From Paraburkholderia sejongensis (GTDB lineage Bacteria; Pseudomonadota; Gammaproteobacteria; Burkholderiales; Burkholderiaceae): DNA of 64,000 nt. The notes under the pieces were generated by a model. That model saw only the letters and a program-made list of their open reading frames with translations, made no database searches and was not told where the DNA came from. Numbering within the stretch: the first letter of the stretch is position 1; every line of letters begins with the position of its first letter. A program made the position numbers and the translations under genes. The stretch lies in NCBI RefSeq assembly GCF_020880815.1, contig NZ_JAJITD010000010.1, forward strand, positions 248,001-312,000, in the 5' to 3' direction. Positions 42,459 to 51,298 of this stretch are shown here, one piece after another.

Positions 42459-43031
42459 GTGACTCAAGCTTTTCTTATCTCGACCGGTGCGGTCGCGCTC
42501 GCCGAGATCGGCGACAAGACGCAATTGCTGTCGCTCGTGCTGGCCGCGCGCTATCGCAAGCCGCTGCCGATCATTCTCGGCGTGCTCGCGGCAACGCTGA
42601 TCAATCACGCGGGCGCCGGCGCGCTCGGCGCGTGGCTCGGCTCGCTGCTGACCCCGACCATCATGCGCTGGGCGCTGGCCGTGTCGTTCATCGGCATGGG
42701 TTTGTGGATCCTCGTGCCCGACAAACTCGACGATGAGGAAGCCAACACCAGCCGCTCGCATCTGGGCGTGTTCGGTACCACGGTCGTCACCTTCTTCCTC
42801 GCCGAGATGGGCGACAAGACGCAGATCGCGACGGTCGCGCTGGCCGCGCGCTTTCATGACTTTTTCGGCGTGGTCGCGGGTACGACGCTCGGCATGATGA
42901 TCGCGAACGTACCGGCGATCCTGCTCGGCGACCGCTTCGCGCATCGTCTGCCGACCAAACTCGTGCACGGCATCGCGGCGGTGATGTTCGTCGTGCTGGG
43001 CGCGATGGCGCTGTTCGGGGTCGGGATTTAA
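42459..43031 (+). CDS. GDT1/UPF0016 family manganese exporter
   Basis: 190-residue polytopic inner-membrane protein. Two copies of the E-x-GDKT-Q motif, EIGDKTQLLSL and EMGDKTQIATV, are diagnostic of the TMEM165/GDT1 family, whose bacterial members (MneA-like) export Mn2+. The internal duplication, with about three helices per repeat, is clear. Translation begins at the GTG at 42459 behind GAGGATC; upstream in-frame codons run through the riboswitch expression platform. Manganese control through the riboswitch and the family function agree. Confidence 0.9.
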   Translation: MTQAFLISTGAVALAEIGDKTQLLSLVLAARYRKPLPIILGVLAATLINHAGAGALGAWLGSLLTPTIMRWALAVSFIGMGLWILVPDKLDDEEANTSRSHLGVFGTTVVTFFLAEMGDKTQIATVALAARFHDFFGVVAGTTLGMMIANVPAILLGDRFAHRLPTKLVHGIAAVMFVVLGAMALFGVGI

Positions 43032-43041
43032 GCGGCGCGGG

Positions 43042-43148
43042 GCCGCTTTATTGCGGCTTTATTGCGGCCCTACCGCGGCTTGACTGCGGCGGCTTGACTG
43101 CGGCGGCTTTACTGCGGCGGCTTTACTGCGGCGGCTTTACTGCGGCGC
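43042..43148. repeat. 14-bp tandem repeat (tgcggcggctttac) across two convergent gene ends
   Basis: Around four good and several degenerate copies of a 14-bp unit fill the gap between the exporter stop and the DUF4136 stop and run a few bases into the latter. The unit is not a multiple of three, so copy-number changes here could alter the last residues of the DUF4136 protein. Confidence 0.7.
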
Positions 43149-43838
43149 TTTCGGCGCCGTTGCCGCAGCCGGCGCGGACGCGCCGCCAACCGCCGGCAGC
43201 GACACTTCATTGGCGGCCGCCCCGCCGCCCGTGCCCAACGGAATCTTCACCGTATGCACGACGCCGTTGGCGAGCGGGAAATCGGACAACGCGCTGCGCG
43301 CGAGATAAGGCATCGCCCGCACCAGCGACGACTCGCCGCCGAAATTACGCGCGGTCACGTTATAGACCTCCTTGCCGCTCGCGCGCTCGGTGATGCGGAT
43401 GCCGAGCAGATGCGTGAACACCGGATAGCTCTGATTCACGTAGGTCGCCGGAAACGGCCCCCACGGTCCCCACGGGTCGAACGGCCGGCCCCAGTACGGA
43501 CCGGGCCATGGGTTGTAGTAGACCGGCTCGGCAACCGTCACGATATCCGAGCGGATTCCATACGCGAGTTCGACCAGATAGCGCGCCTGCTCGCGCTCGA
43601 CTTCGCGGAACGCATGCAGCGCGAGTTCGTTCGCGACGATCCGCTCATACGCGCTCAATTCGAGGTTGTTCTGCTGATCATCGTGGCGCGTGAACGCATA
43701 GGTGCGGGTCGCATCGCTGCCGCTCCACGCCGAGAACGCGGTGACCTGAGTCGTCACGTAAGTCGTGCAACCGGACAGCAGCACCGTCAGCGCGACGAAC
43801 GTCAGCGCGATGCGGCGGGTCCATTGATCGATGTTCAT
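43137..43838 (-). CDS. DUF4136-like lipoprotein
   Basis: 233-residue exported lipoprotein of the DUF4136 type. The start at 43838 (MNIDQWTRRIALTFVALTVLLSGC) gives a clear lipobox LLSGC, with Cys as the lipidated residue. The mature protein carries the WSGSDATRTYAF and YERIVANELALHAF segments, then a Pro/Trp/Gly-rich middle (YYNPWPGPYWGRPFDPWGP), then a C-terminal beta-rich part ITERASGKEVYNVTARN. The last 25 residues are Ala/Pro-rich. The upstream in-frame extension is not part of the gene. Such proteins are thought to be outer-membrane lipoproteins of unknown role. Confidence 0.82.
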   Translation of the reverse strand: MNIDQWTRRIALTFVALTVLLSGCTTYVTTQVTAFSAWSGSDATRTYAFTRHDDQQNNLELSAYERIVANELALHAFREVEREQARYLVELAYGIRSDIVTVAEPVYYNPWPGPYWGRPFDPWGPWGPFPATYVNQSYPVFTHLLGIRITERASGKEVYNVTARNFGGESSLVRAMPYLARSALSDFPLANGVVHTVKIPLGTGGGAAANEVSLPAVGGASAPAAATAPKAPQ

Positions 43839-44108
43839 GGTCTGCCTCGTGAAGCCTCGGATGGCTTCGGTTAAACGTGTGTTGACTGCGGTTATTCCAT
43901 CGGCGCAAGCCGCGGCGGGCCCCGGCTCGCGTGCCGGCCGCCACGCGCGGCGCCCGCTAATACGCTGACCGCGCGAGCCGGTAAAAGGTTCTTGCGGCGG
44001 CGCCCGTCCGCTTCCGCACGATCCCCCGAGCCTTTGTACAATGGCTCGACAAGCCCGGCTCGCGCGCCCTTCGCGCGCGGCCACTCGAATCCTCCACTAC
44101 AGAACGCC

Positions 44109-46817
44109 ATGGCCGATACCGAAACGCCCAATGTGATCCGCCGCGCCGACTACGCGCCGCCCGCCTTCCTGATCGACACCGTCGCGCTGGAGTTCGATCT
44201 GGTCCCCGAACGCACGGTCGTCAGGAATACGATGCAGTTGCGCCGCAACCCGGACGCAGCGCGCGCCGCGCACCTCGAACTGATGGGCGAACAGCTCGAA
44301 TTGGTCAGCGCCGAGATCGACGGCAAGCCGTTCGCGAACGCGCATCCGCACGAGCATGGGCTGCTGCTGGAGAACGTGCCCGACAGCTTCGAGCTGACCG
44401 TGACCAGTATCTGCAACCCGGCGCAGAACACCACGCTGTCCGGGCTGTACGTATCGAGCGGCAACTTCTTCACACAGTGCGAGGCCGAGGGCTTTCGCCG
44501 CATCACCTACTTCCTCGACCGCCCCGACGTGATGGCCAGCTTCACGGTCACGCTGCGCGCGAGCAAAGCCGACTATCCGGTGCTGCTGTCGAACGGCAAT
44601 CTGCTGGAAGAAGGCGATCTGCCCGACGGCCGTCATTTCGCGCGCTGGGAAGATCCGTTCAGGAAGCCGAGCTATCTGTTCGCGCTGGTCGCCGGCAAGC
44701 TGGTCGCGCTCGAGGAGCGCGTGACGACCGGTTCGGGCAAGGAAAAGCTGCTGCAGGTATGGGTCGAGCCGCACGATCTCGACAAGACCCGTCACGCGAT
44801 GGACTCGCTGATCCATTCGATCCACTGGGACGAGCAGCGCTTCGGCCTCGAACTCGATCTGGACCGCTTCATGATCGTCGCGGTCAGCGACTTCAACATG
44901 GGCGCGATGGAAAACAAGGGGCTCAACATCTTCAACACGAAGTACGTGCTCGCGAACCCCGAAACCGCGACCGATACCGACTTCGCGAACATCGAGGCGG
45001 TGGTCGGCCACGAGTACTTCCACAACTGGACCGGCAACCGCGTGACCTGCCGCGACTGGTTCCAGCTGAGCCTGAAGGAAGGGCTCACCGTGTTCCGCGA
45101 TCAGGAATTCTCGGCCGACATGGCCGCCGGCGACAGCGCCGCCGGCAACGAAGCGGCGCGCGCGACCAAGCGCATCGAGGACGTGCGGGTGCTGCGGCAG
45201 ATGCAGTTCGCCGAGGACGCGGGTCCGATGGCGCATCCGGTGCGCCCGGAAAGTTACGTCGAGATCAACAACTTCTACACGATGACCGTCTACGAGAAGG
45301 GTTCGGAAGTCGTGCGGATGTACCAGACGCTGTTCGGCCGCGACGGCTTCCGCAAGGGCATGGACCTGTATTTCAAGCGCCACGACGGCCAGGCGGTGAC
45401 CTGCGACGACTTCCGTCACGCGCTCGCCGACGCGAACGGCCGCGACCTCGCGCAGTTCGAGCGCTGGTATAGCCAGGCCGGCACCCCGCGCGTATCGGTG
45501 CGCACCCATTACGACGCCGCGCAGCGCCGCTACAGCGTGACGCTGCGCCAGGGTTACGGCGACGCCGCGCCGGCCGCACGCGAAACGCAAAAGGGCCCGC
45601 TGCTGATTCCGTTCGCGATCGGTCTGATCGGCAACGACGGCCGGGATCTGCCGCTGCAACTCGACGGCGAAGCGCAAGCATGGGCGTCGACCACCCGCGT
45701 GCTCGAATTCACGCAGACCGAACAGACCTTCACGTTCGTCAACGTCGCCCAGGAACCGCTGCCGTCGCTGCTGCGCAATTTCTCGGCGCCGGTGATCGTC
45801 GAATACGACTACAGCGCCGAGCAGCTCGCGTTTCTGCTCGCGCACGACAGCGATCCGTTCAACCGCTGGGAAGCCGGCCAGCGGCTCGCGACCCGCGAGT
45901 TGCTCGCCCTCGCCACGCGCGCGGCCAAAGGCGCGGCGCTGCAACTCGACGACTCGGTGGTCGCCGCGTTCGCGCGGGTGCTGACCGACGAGACGCTGTC
46001 GCCGGCGTTCCGCGAACTCGCGCTGATGCTGCCGTCCGAAGCGTATCTGGCCGAGCAGATGGCCGAGTCGAATCCCGCGGCGGTGCATGCGGCGCGGCAG
46101 TTCGTGCGCAAGCGTCTGGCCAATGCGCTGAAGGACGACTGGTTCAAGGTCTACGACCAGCATCGCACGCCGGGCGCCTATGAGGCGACGCCGGAGGCGG
46201 CCGGTCATCGCGCGTTGAAAAATCTCGCGCTGTCGTATCTGACCGAACTCGACGAACCCGCCGAAGCGGTGCGCCTCGCGGCCGCGCAATACGAAGCCGC
46301 CAACAACATGACCGATCGCGCGGCGGCGCTGTCGGCGCTGTTGAACGCGGCGGCGGCGCAGCCGGGCGGCAGCCCCGAGGCGCAGCATGCGCTCGAGGAT
46401 TTCTATCTGCGCTTCGAGAAAGAGCCGCTCGTAATCGACAAGTGGTTCGCGTTGCAGGCCACCCAGCGCGGCAGCGCTCAGCAGCCGGTGATCGACACGG
46501 TGCGCAAGCTGATGGCGCATCCGGCGTTCAACCTGAAGAACCCGAATCGCGCGCGCTCGCTGATCTTCAGCTTCTGCGCGGCGAACCCCGCGCAGTTCCA
46601 CGCCGAAGACGGCTCGGGCTACGCGTTCTGGGCCGAGCAGGTGATCGCGCTCGACGCGCTCAATCCGCAGGTGGCCGCCCGCCTCGCGCGCTCGCTGGAA
46701 CTATGGCGGCGCTTCACGCCGGCGCTGCGCGACCGGATGCGCGCGGCGCTCGAAAAGGTCGCCGCGCAGGTGAAGTCGCGCGATGTCCGCGAGATCGTCG
46801 AGAAAGCGTTGGGGTAA
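44109..46817 (+). CDS. pepN: Aminopeptidase N
   Basis: 902-residue M1-family zinc aminopeptidase, cytoplasmic, that removes N-terminal residues from peptides. The substrate-anchoring GAMENKGLNIFN and the zinc-binding HEYFHNWTGNRV (HExxH) are intact, with the third ligand Glu in LKEGLTVFRDQEFS. The C-terminal half is the long helical domain typical of E. coli PepN. The start at 44109 (MADTETPNVIRRADYAPP) matches the usual PepN N-terminus; an extended in-frame ORF from 43992 overlaps the promoter region. It ends before a clear terminator. Length is in the normal range of 870-900. Confidence 0.96.
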   Translation: MADTETPNVIRRADYAPPAFLIDTVALEFDLVPERTVVRNTMQLRRNPDAARAAHLELMGEQLELVSAEIDGKPFANAHPHEHGLLLENVPDSFELTVTSICNPAQNTTLSGLYVSSGNFFTQCEAEGFRRITYFLDRPDVMASFTVTLRASKADYPVLLSNGNLLEEGDLPDGRHFARWEDPFRKPSYLFALVAGKLVALEERVTTGSGKEKLLQVWVEPHDLDKTRHAMDSLIHSIHWDEQRFGLELDLDRFMIVAVSDFNMGAMENKGLNIFNTKYVLANPETATDTDFANIEAVVGHEYFHNWTGNRVTCRDWFQLSLKEGLTVFRDQEFSADMAAGDSAAGNEAARATKRIEDVRVLRQMQFAEDAGPMAHPVRPESYVEINNFYTMTVYEKGSEVVRMYQTLFGRDGFRKGMDLYFKRHDGQAVTCDDFRHALADANGRDLAQFERWYSQAGTPRVSVRTHYDAAQRRYSVTLRQGYGDAAPAARETQKGPLLIPFAIGLIGNDGRDLPLQLDGEAQAWASTTRVLEFTQTEQTFTFVNVAQEPLPSLLRNFSAPVIVEYDYSAEQLAFLLAHDSDPFNRWEAGQRLATRELLALATRAAKGAALQLDDSVVAAFARVLTDETLSPAFRELALMLPSEAYLAEQMAESNPAAVHAARQFVRKRLANALKDDWFKVYDQHRTPGAYEATPEAAGHRALKNLALSYLTELDEPAEAVRLAAAQYEAANNMTDRAAALSALLNAAAAQPGGSPEAQHALEDFYLRFEKEPLVIDKWFALQATQRGSAQQPVIDTVRKLMAHPAFNLKNPNRARSLIFSFCAANPAQFHAEDGSGYAFWAEQVIALDALNPQVAARLARSLELWRRFTPALRDRMRAALEKVAAQVKSRDVREIVEKALG

Positions 46818-46837
46818 GACTCGCGCAACAGGTAACG

Positions 46838-46866
46838 AAAGCCGGCACGGGTTGCCGGCTTTTTTT
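46838..46866 (+). terminator. pepN terminator
   Basis: A 10-bp stem (46838-46847 with 46853-46862), a short loop and a run of Ts, 20 bp after the pepN stop. Confidence 0.92.
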
Positions 46867-46945
46867 GTGCGCGGCCAAAAGCACGGAACCGGCCCGGCGA
46901 GCGGTTAAAATCCCAATATTCTTTGTGCCTTCCCGGAGTACAGCA

Positions 46946-47962
46946 ATGTCTTTGCAACGTCGTACCACTCTCTCGAAGTACCTGATCGAGCAGCAGCGTG
47001 AGACCAACAACCTGCCCGCCGACCTGCGGCTGTTGATCGAAGTCGTCGCGCGCGCGTGCAAAGCGATCAGCTATCACGTCAGCAAAGGCGCGCTCGGCGA
47101 TGCGCTCGGCTCGGCCGGCAGCGAGAACGTGCAGGGCGAAGTGCAGAAGAAGCTCGACATCCTGTCGAACGAAATCCTGCTCGAAGCGAACGAATGGGGC
47201 GGCAACCTGGCCGGCATGGCATCGGAGGAGATGGAACAGTTCTTCCCGATCCCCGCCAACTACCCGAAGGGCGAATATCTGCTGGTGTTCGATCCGCTCG
47301 ACGGCTCGTCGAACATCGATGTCAACGTGTCGATCGGCACGATCTTCTCGGTGCTGCGCTGCCCGGACGGCCATCAGCCGACCGAACAGTCGTTCCTGCA
47401 GCCGGGCACCCAGCAGGTCGCCGCCGGCTACGCGGTGTACGGCCCGCAGACCGTGCTGGTGCTGACCACCGGCAACGGCGTGAACTGCTTCACGCTCGAT
47501 CGCGAGCTCGGCTCGTGGGTGCTCACGCAAAGCGATATGCGCATTCCGGTCGAAACGCGCGAGTATGCGATCAATGCGTCGAACGAGCGTCACTGGTATG
47601 CGCCGGTCCAGCAGTACATCGGCGAGCTGAAGGCCGGCAAGGAAGGTCCGCGTCAGGCCGACTTCAATATGCGCTGGATCGCGTCGATGGTCGCCGACGT
47701 GCACCGTATCCTGAACCGCGGCGGCGTGTTCATGTACCCGGCCGACAAGCGCACGCCCGAAAAGCCGGGCAAGCTGCGTCTGATGTACGAGGCCAATCCG
47801 ATGGCGTTCATCGTCGAGCAGGCGGGCGGTGCGGCGACCAATGGCGAAAAGCGCATCCTCGATATCCAGCCGAAGAGCCTTCATGAGCGCGTCGCGGTGT
47901 TCCTCGGCTCGAAGAACGAGGTCGATCGCGTGACCCGCTATCACCTCGAAGCGAAGAAGTGA
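46946..47962 (+). CDS. fbp: Fructose-1,6-bisphosphatase class 1
   Basis: 338-residue gluconeogenic phosphatase that hydrolyses fructose-1,6-bisphosphate. The metal-binding motif FDPLDGSSNIDVNVSIG is present. The N-terminus MSLQRRTTLSKYLIEQQR is the standard beta-proteobacterial start, and the C-terminal block NPMAFIVEQAGGAATNGE forms part of the sugar-phosphate site. A CCCGGAG just upstream of 46946 serves as ribosome-binding site. In autotrophic Burkholderiaceae a second copy may sit in a cbb operon; nothing here suggests that. The in-frame extension upstream to 46442 is a shadow of pepN. Confidence 0.96.
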   Translation: MSLQRRTTLSKYLIEQQRETNNLPADLRLLIEVVARACKAISYHVSKGALGDALGSAGSENVQGEVQKKLDILSNEILLEANEWGGNLAGMASEEMEQFFPIPANYPKGEYLLVFDPLDGSSNIDVNVSIGTIFSVLRCPDGHQPTEQSFLQPGTQQVAAGYAVYGPQTVLVLTTGNGVNCFTLDRELGSWVLTQSDMRIPVETREYAINASNERHWYAPVQQYIGELKAGKEGPRQADFNMRWIASMVADVHRILNRGGVFMYPADKRTPEKPGKLRLMYEANPMAFIVEQAGGAATNGEKRILDIQPKSLHERVAVFLGSKNEVDRVTRYHLEAKK

Positions 47963-47991
47963 TCTCGACATAAAAAAATGAGCCGAGGGGC

Positions 47992-48021
47992 TTGCCAAGT
48001 CGGCAAAGTAGTCCCTATAAT
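47992..48021 (+). promoter_or_regulatory. Promoter of tRNA-Thr
   Basis: TTGCCA (47992-47997) and a consensus TATAAT (48016-48021) separated by 18 bp. The TATAAT is followed by CTCGTTTCT, a sequence repeated at the tRNA-Arg promoter. Confidence 0.85.
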
Positions 48022-48036
48022 CTCGTTTCTCCTGAT

Positions 48037-48112
48037 GCCGGAATAGCTCAGACGGTAGAGCAGCGCATTCGTAATGCGAAGGTCGGGGGTTCGATTCCTC
48101 TTTCCGGCACCA
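48037..48112 (+). tRNA. tRNA-Thr (CGT anticodon)
   Basis: A 76-nt cloverleaf with encoded CCA. The 7-bp acceptor pairs GCCGGAA with TTCCGGC. The anticodon loop is TTCGTAA with anticodon CGT (threonine, ACG codons). The T-arm has GGTTCGATTCC. It closely resembles E. coli tRNA-Thr(CGU). A terminator follows 14 bp later. Confidence 0.97.
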
Positions 48113-48125
48113 TCAAGTTTCAAAC

Positions 48126-48157
48126 AAAAAGCCCAGTCCTCGTGACTGGGCTTTTTG
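48126..48157. terminator. Terminator after tRNA-Thr, bidirectional
   Basis: A 13-bp stem (48126-48138 with 48144-48156) with A- and T-runs. It closes the tRNA transcript and, on the other strand, the acyltransferase gene. Confidence 0.92.
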
Positions 48158-48178
48158 CTTTCCGGCTCGCCTCTGGGT

Positions 48179-49285
48179 TCAGGTTAGCGCCGTGGGCGGA
48201 TTGACCGGTGCCTGCTCCACCGCCCGGTTACGCCACGCCTGCGCTCTCGCGATGATCGCGCGACGCGCCGGCACTTCGACGAGGAAGTAGCCAAGCGCGC
48301 CGCCCGCCACCACCACGGCCACCTCGACGAGCAGAATCACCAACGCGACGAGCGGGCTCTGCGGCACGTGCAGCCTTCTCACCAGCTGGTTGCAGCCGAT
48401 CTGCAGGAGCGGGTGGATCAGATAGATCGAGAACGAGATCTCGCCGAGGAACACCGCGACCCGGTTGCCGAACAGCGCGTTGCCGATCGCCCCACCCTTC
48501 GCGAGGCCCGCGATCACCAGCAGGATCAGCGGCAGCAGCAGGAACGGCAAGGTCGTCGACACAGACATCAGCACCAGCAGCGCGACGAGGCCGAAGCACA
48601 TCGCGAGGTCGCCCGGCTGCCACGTCTTCAGCAGGCGGAACAGCCAGTAGCCGGCGAGAAACTGCGGGACGATCCGCAGCGCACCGAAGGTGGTCAAGCC
48701 GAGATCGCCGTCGTTGAAGAGGAAGCAATACACGCACAACAGCACCCAGCTGATCGCCACGATCACGCCGCAGCTCAGTCGCGAAACCCGGCTCAGCACT
48801 TTGGCGCAGAGCGGAAACAGAAATAGATAAGCGAACCATTCGGCGCTGATCGACCAGGACACGAAATTCCAGCTGAGCTTCTTGTCGAGCCCCCACGCGT
48901 GCACGAGCAGCACGTTTTCGAGCGCGGTGCGCGCCGTGTAGTCCACCTCGTTATGCGCGAACTCGTGCCCCACCCGCTTCGCGGCGAACCAGAGTCCGAC
49001 GAACAGCAGGAACGTCAGCAGGTGTAGCGGATAGACGCGCGCGAAGCGCTTGACGATGAACGAGCGGTAATCGGCCCAGCCGAACGTGACACTGCGCGAC
49101 GGCAGGTAGGTATAGGCGAGGATGAAGCCGCTCAGCACGAAGAAGATGTCGACGCCCCACACCCAGTTATCGACCAGATGCACGATGCCGAGCGGCAGCA
49201 CGCCTTCGTTGTCGGCAAAGTGGTGGATCACCACGAGCAGCGCGGCGAACGCCCGCAACCCAGTCAGATTGTTGATCTTTTGCAT
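48179..49285 (-). CDS. Acyltransferase-3 family membrane protein (OafA/ExoZ-like)
   Basis: 368-residue integral membrane acyltransferase that O-acylates a cell-surface polysaccharide, lipid or sugar. The signature LTGLRAFAALLVVIHHF lies at the N-terminus, followed by WGVDIFFVLSGFILAYTYLP and SWSISAEWFAYLFLFPL, the typical R-x10-H and E-W motifs. About ten hydrophobic helices follow. The start at 49285 (MQKINNLTGLRAF) is behind a GGGGA; a much longer upstream in-frame ORF is unlikely. Sequence composition is AT-richer toward its 5' side, and no polysaccharide gene is nearby, so the target is unknown. Confidence 0.85.
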   Translation of the reverse strand: MQKINNLTGLRAFAALLVVIHHFADNEGVLPLGIVHLVDNWVWGVDIFFVLSGFILAYTYLPSRSVTFGWADYRSFIVKRFARVYPLHLLTFLLFVGLWFAAKRVGHEFAHNEVDYTARTALENVLLVHAWGLDKKLSWNFVSWSISAEWFAYLFLFPLCAKVLSRVSRLSCGVIVAISWVLLCVYCFLFNDGDLGLTTFGALRIVPQFLAGYWLFRLLKTWQPGDLAMCFGLVALLVLMSVSTTLPFLLLPLILLVIAGLAKGGAIGNALFGNRVAVFLGEISFSIYLIHPLLQIGCNQLVRRLHVPQSPLVALVILLVEVAVVVAGGALGYFLVEVPARRAIIARAQAWRNRAVEQAPVNPPTALT

Positions 49286-50215
49286 GAAGTCCCCGCGCGA
49301 TAACACAGGTGAGCACACGAAGCGGTGCCGCGCAAACTGGTCCAGCCGCGCGATTGCGCGGCTCATCGGTAAGCAAAATAGATATTGATGCAACGGCGTT
49401 GCGGCGCTGGTACGAGACTCCGAGACTCCGCTACGCCGCTGCAACCGCTTTGCAGCACCGGCAGTGTGCTGATTGACCCGCGTCGTTGTGGCCGGGGAAC
49501 GCCGGGATGAAACAGCAACCCAACGCGACTCGACACTGAGCATCGTATAGGCCTGCCCCGCCTAACCTGTATGCGCTAACGCACCAACCTCTCACGCAAT
49601 GCCAGGCGACGAGCCCGACAGCCGCGGGGATCCATCGGACGACCCACGCCTGTTTGAATCATCAGCTGCCCGGCTGGCGCTAAAAGCATGTGATCCGACG
49701 GGCAGGTTTTGGCACAAAAAATGCGGGGATGAGTTTGCCAGCCAACTGTCAGACGGTTAATTAGCGACGAAAATCATTAAATATTGTTCGACCCGTCAAC
49801 GTAAGCGGACATCTGCCGTTTACCAAAAATGAGGCGTGAAATGTTGAACCGGCAATTAACGAACGTTCATTCCGGAGATAGGAAATTTTCCCCGATGCCG
49901 CATTGCACAACTTTGTCATCATTTTTTCATGGAAAAACGCTAATCGCAGGGCGGCAACGGTGCCGCGCGTTCGCGCCGAAAGCGCTTAAAACAGCTGCGG
50001 AAGGGGCGAAAACGGACTATGGAAGAATGGGATTGACGGTCTGGCGAAGAAGGAGCGGAGAAACGCATGCGCTAGCCAGACGAGAAATTTTATTCAAACA
50101 GTCTGTTCTAGTGTTGGCTTGTGCCGTTAAAGCAACAGAGATTGAGTGAGTTGCATCGGACACTGGTGCGATGCGGGGACCGAGGCAGATAATCGGTTTG
50201 TAAAGGAGAAAGATC
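49286..50215. other. 930-bp gene-poor, AT-richer region
   Basis: No credible gene beyond a doubtful 106-codon ORF (49829-50149). It holds the promoter regions of the divergent acyltransferase and small-ORF genes. The sequence TGTCAGACGGTT at 49747-49758 also occurs at 41981-41992. Base composition is visibly lower in GC than the rest of the window. Confidence 0.5.
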
Positions 50216-50365
50216 ATGGATGCCAAACCACCGAAGATTCCGACCCCGGATAAAGTCTTTTACCCGGATCCGGAACCCGTGGCCGTCGAGTTTCTGGGTG
50301 CCGAACTGCCTGAGCACGTTCGCGCGTTTTTCGACGAACAACGCAAGTCGTGCGATTCGAAGTAA
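50216..50365 (+). CDS. Small uncharacterised acidic/proline-rich protein (49 aa)
   Basis: A 49-residue ORF beginning MDAKPPKIPTPDKVFYPDP. It carries a strong AAAGGAGA ribosome-binding site 6-7 bp before the ATG and ends with a TAA. The codon use (many GC-ending codons) resembles real genes. The sequence has an N-terminal Pro/Lys stretch, then a stretch with conserved-looking acidic and aromatic residues (VEFLGAELPEHVRAFFDEQRK) that could form one amphipathic helix. It has no signal peptide or transmembrane segment. I recognise no family. It stands alone, with no terminator visible. Confidence 0.65.
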   Translation: MDAKPPKIPTPDKVFYPDPEPVAVEFLGAELPEHVRAFFDEQRKSCDSK

Positions 50366-50651
50366 CGGGACAGTGGCGCAGCGCAGCATTCGCGCACGGG
50401 CAACGACCGCGCAACAACCGCGCGATAGCCGCTCGCGCACTTTTAATGCGTCCGGCGCAAGTGTCGTGACCGCGGACCGGCTCGTCTGATTATCCCGCGG
50501 CGCTCGGCCATTCGGCCCGAGCGCGTGACTTCGCGCGCCCCTCTCCTGCGGCGCGCATCCCACGCTCCCTCCGATGCGGTTCCCGCCGTTTGCCGGGCAT
50601 CATTTATCCTTCTGGTTTTTCCGTCAGCGGCCGCCCGGCCATGTTCACGCC

Positions 50652-51242
50652 ATGAATCGTCCGTATCGCTTCGCTGCGTCCTGCGCGCTCGCTCTCGCCG
50701 CCGCCTTCCCGTTCGCGCCCGCCCATGCCGATGGCGGCGACACCGCGCTTACCAATCTGATCGCACTGGTTTCGCAGCGCCTTGCGCTCGCGGAGCCGGT
50801 CGCGCGCTGGAAGTGGGCGAATCACCAGGAGATCACCGATACGCCGCGGGAAAACGCGCTGCTCGCCGATGTCGAAAAGCGCGCCGCCGCCGCGAACGTC
50901 GATCCGGCTTTCGCGCGCGCGTTCTTCCAGGATCAGATCGATGCGAGCAAGGAAGTACAGAACGCATTGTTTGCGAGCTGGCGCAGCGCGCAGCCGCCGC
51001 AGGGCCCCGCGCCCGATCTGGCCACGTCGACCCGACCGCTGCTCGACAAGCTCACGCAAGCGCTGGTGGCCGGTCTCGCGCGCGTGCAACCGCTGCGCAC
51101 GGCGGACGACTGTCCGTCGCGCGTCGCGCAATCGCTGGCTAACTGGAAATCGCTGACGCGCTATGACGCCGTGCATTCGAGCGCGTTGACGCATGCGCTC
51201 GGTCACGTGTGCGAAACAGGCGGGGTGGGCGCGACCGGCTAA
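50652..51242 (+). CDS. Exported chorismate mutase (AroQ gamma type)
   Basis: 196-residue protein with a signal peptide (MNRPYRFAASCALALAAAF, cleaved near ALAAAFPFAPAHADGG) and a helical chorismate mutase domain. Typical segments are LIALVSQRLALAEPVARWKW and HQEITDTPRENALLADVEKR, with Arg, Lys and Glu residues of the active site. Gamma-type enzymes have fused-like N- and C-terminal halves, consistent with the distance to LSLTRYDAVHS-like C-terminal sequence. It converts chorismate to prephenate outside the cytoplasm, which is unexpected for a biosynthetic enzyme; periplasmic forms occur in several pathogens and plant-associated bacteria. The start at 50652 is chosen because upstream in-frame codons precede the signal peptide. 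Confidence 0.85.
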   Translation: MNRPYRFAASCALALAAAFPFAPAHADGGDTALTNLIALVSQRLALAEPVARWKWANHQEITDTPRENALLADVEKRAAAANVDPAFARAFFQDQIDASKEVQNALFASWRSAQPPQGPAPDLATSTRPLLDKLTQALVAGLARVQPLRTADDCPSRVAQSLANWKSLTRYDAVHSSALTHALGHVCETGGVGATG

Positions 51243-51298
51243 GCGAGGTTGCCCAAGCCAAGCCGGCCGGCATCGACGGCGTGGGCGTGGACCGCCGC

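Noticed and set aside
43042..43148. Short tandem repeats as a CRISPR array
   Set aside because: Repeats are contiguous without unique spacers, and no cas gene is present.
49829..50149. 106-codon ORF in the gene-poor region
   Set aside because: Weak ribosome-binding site, low-quality residue pattern and no recognisable domain; more likely a chance frame.
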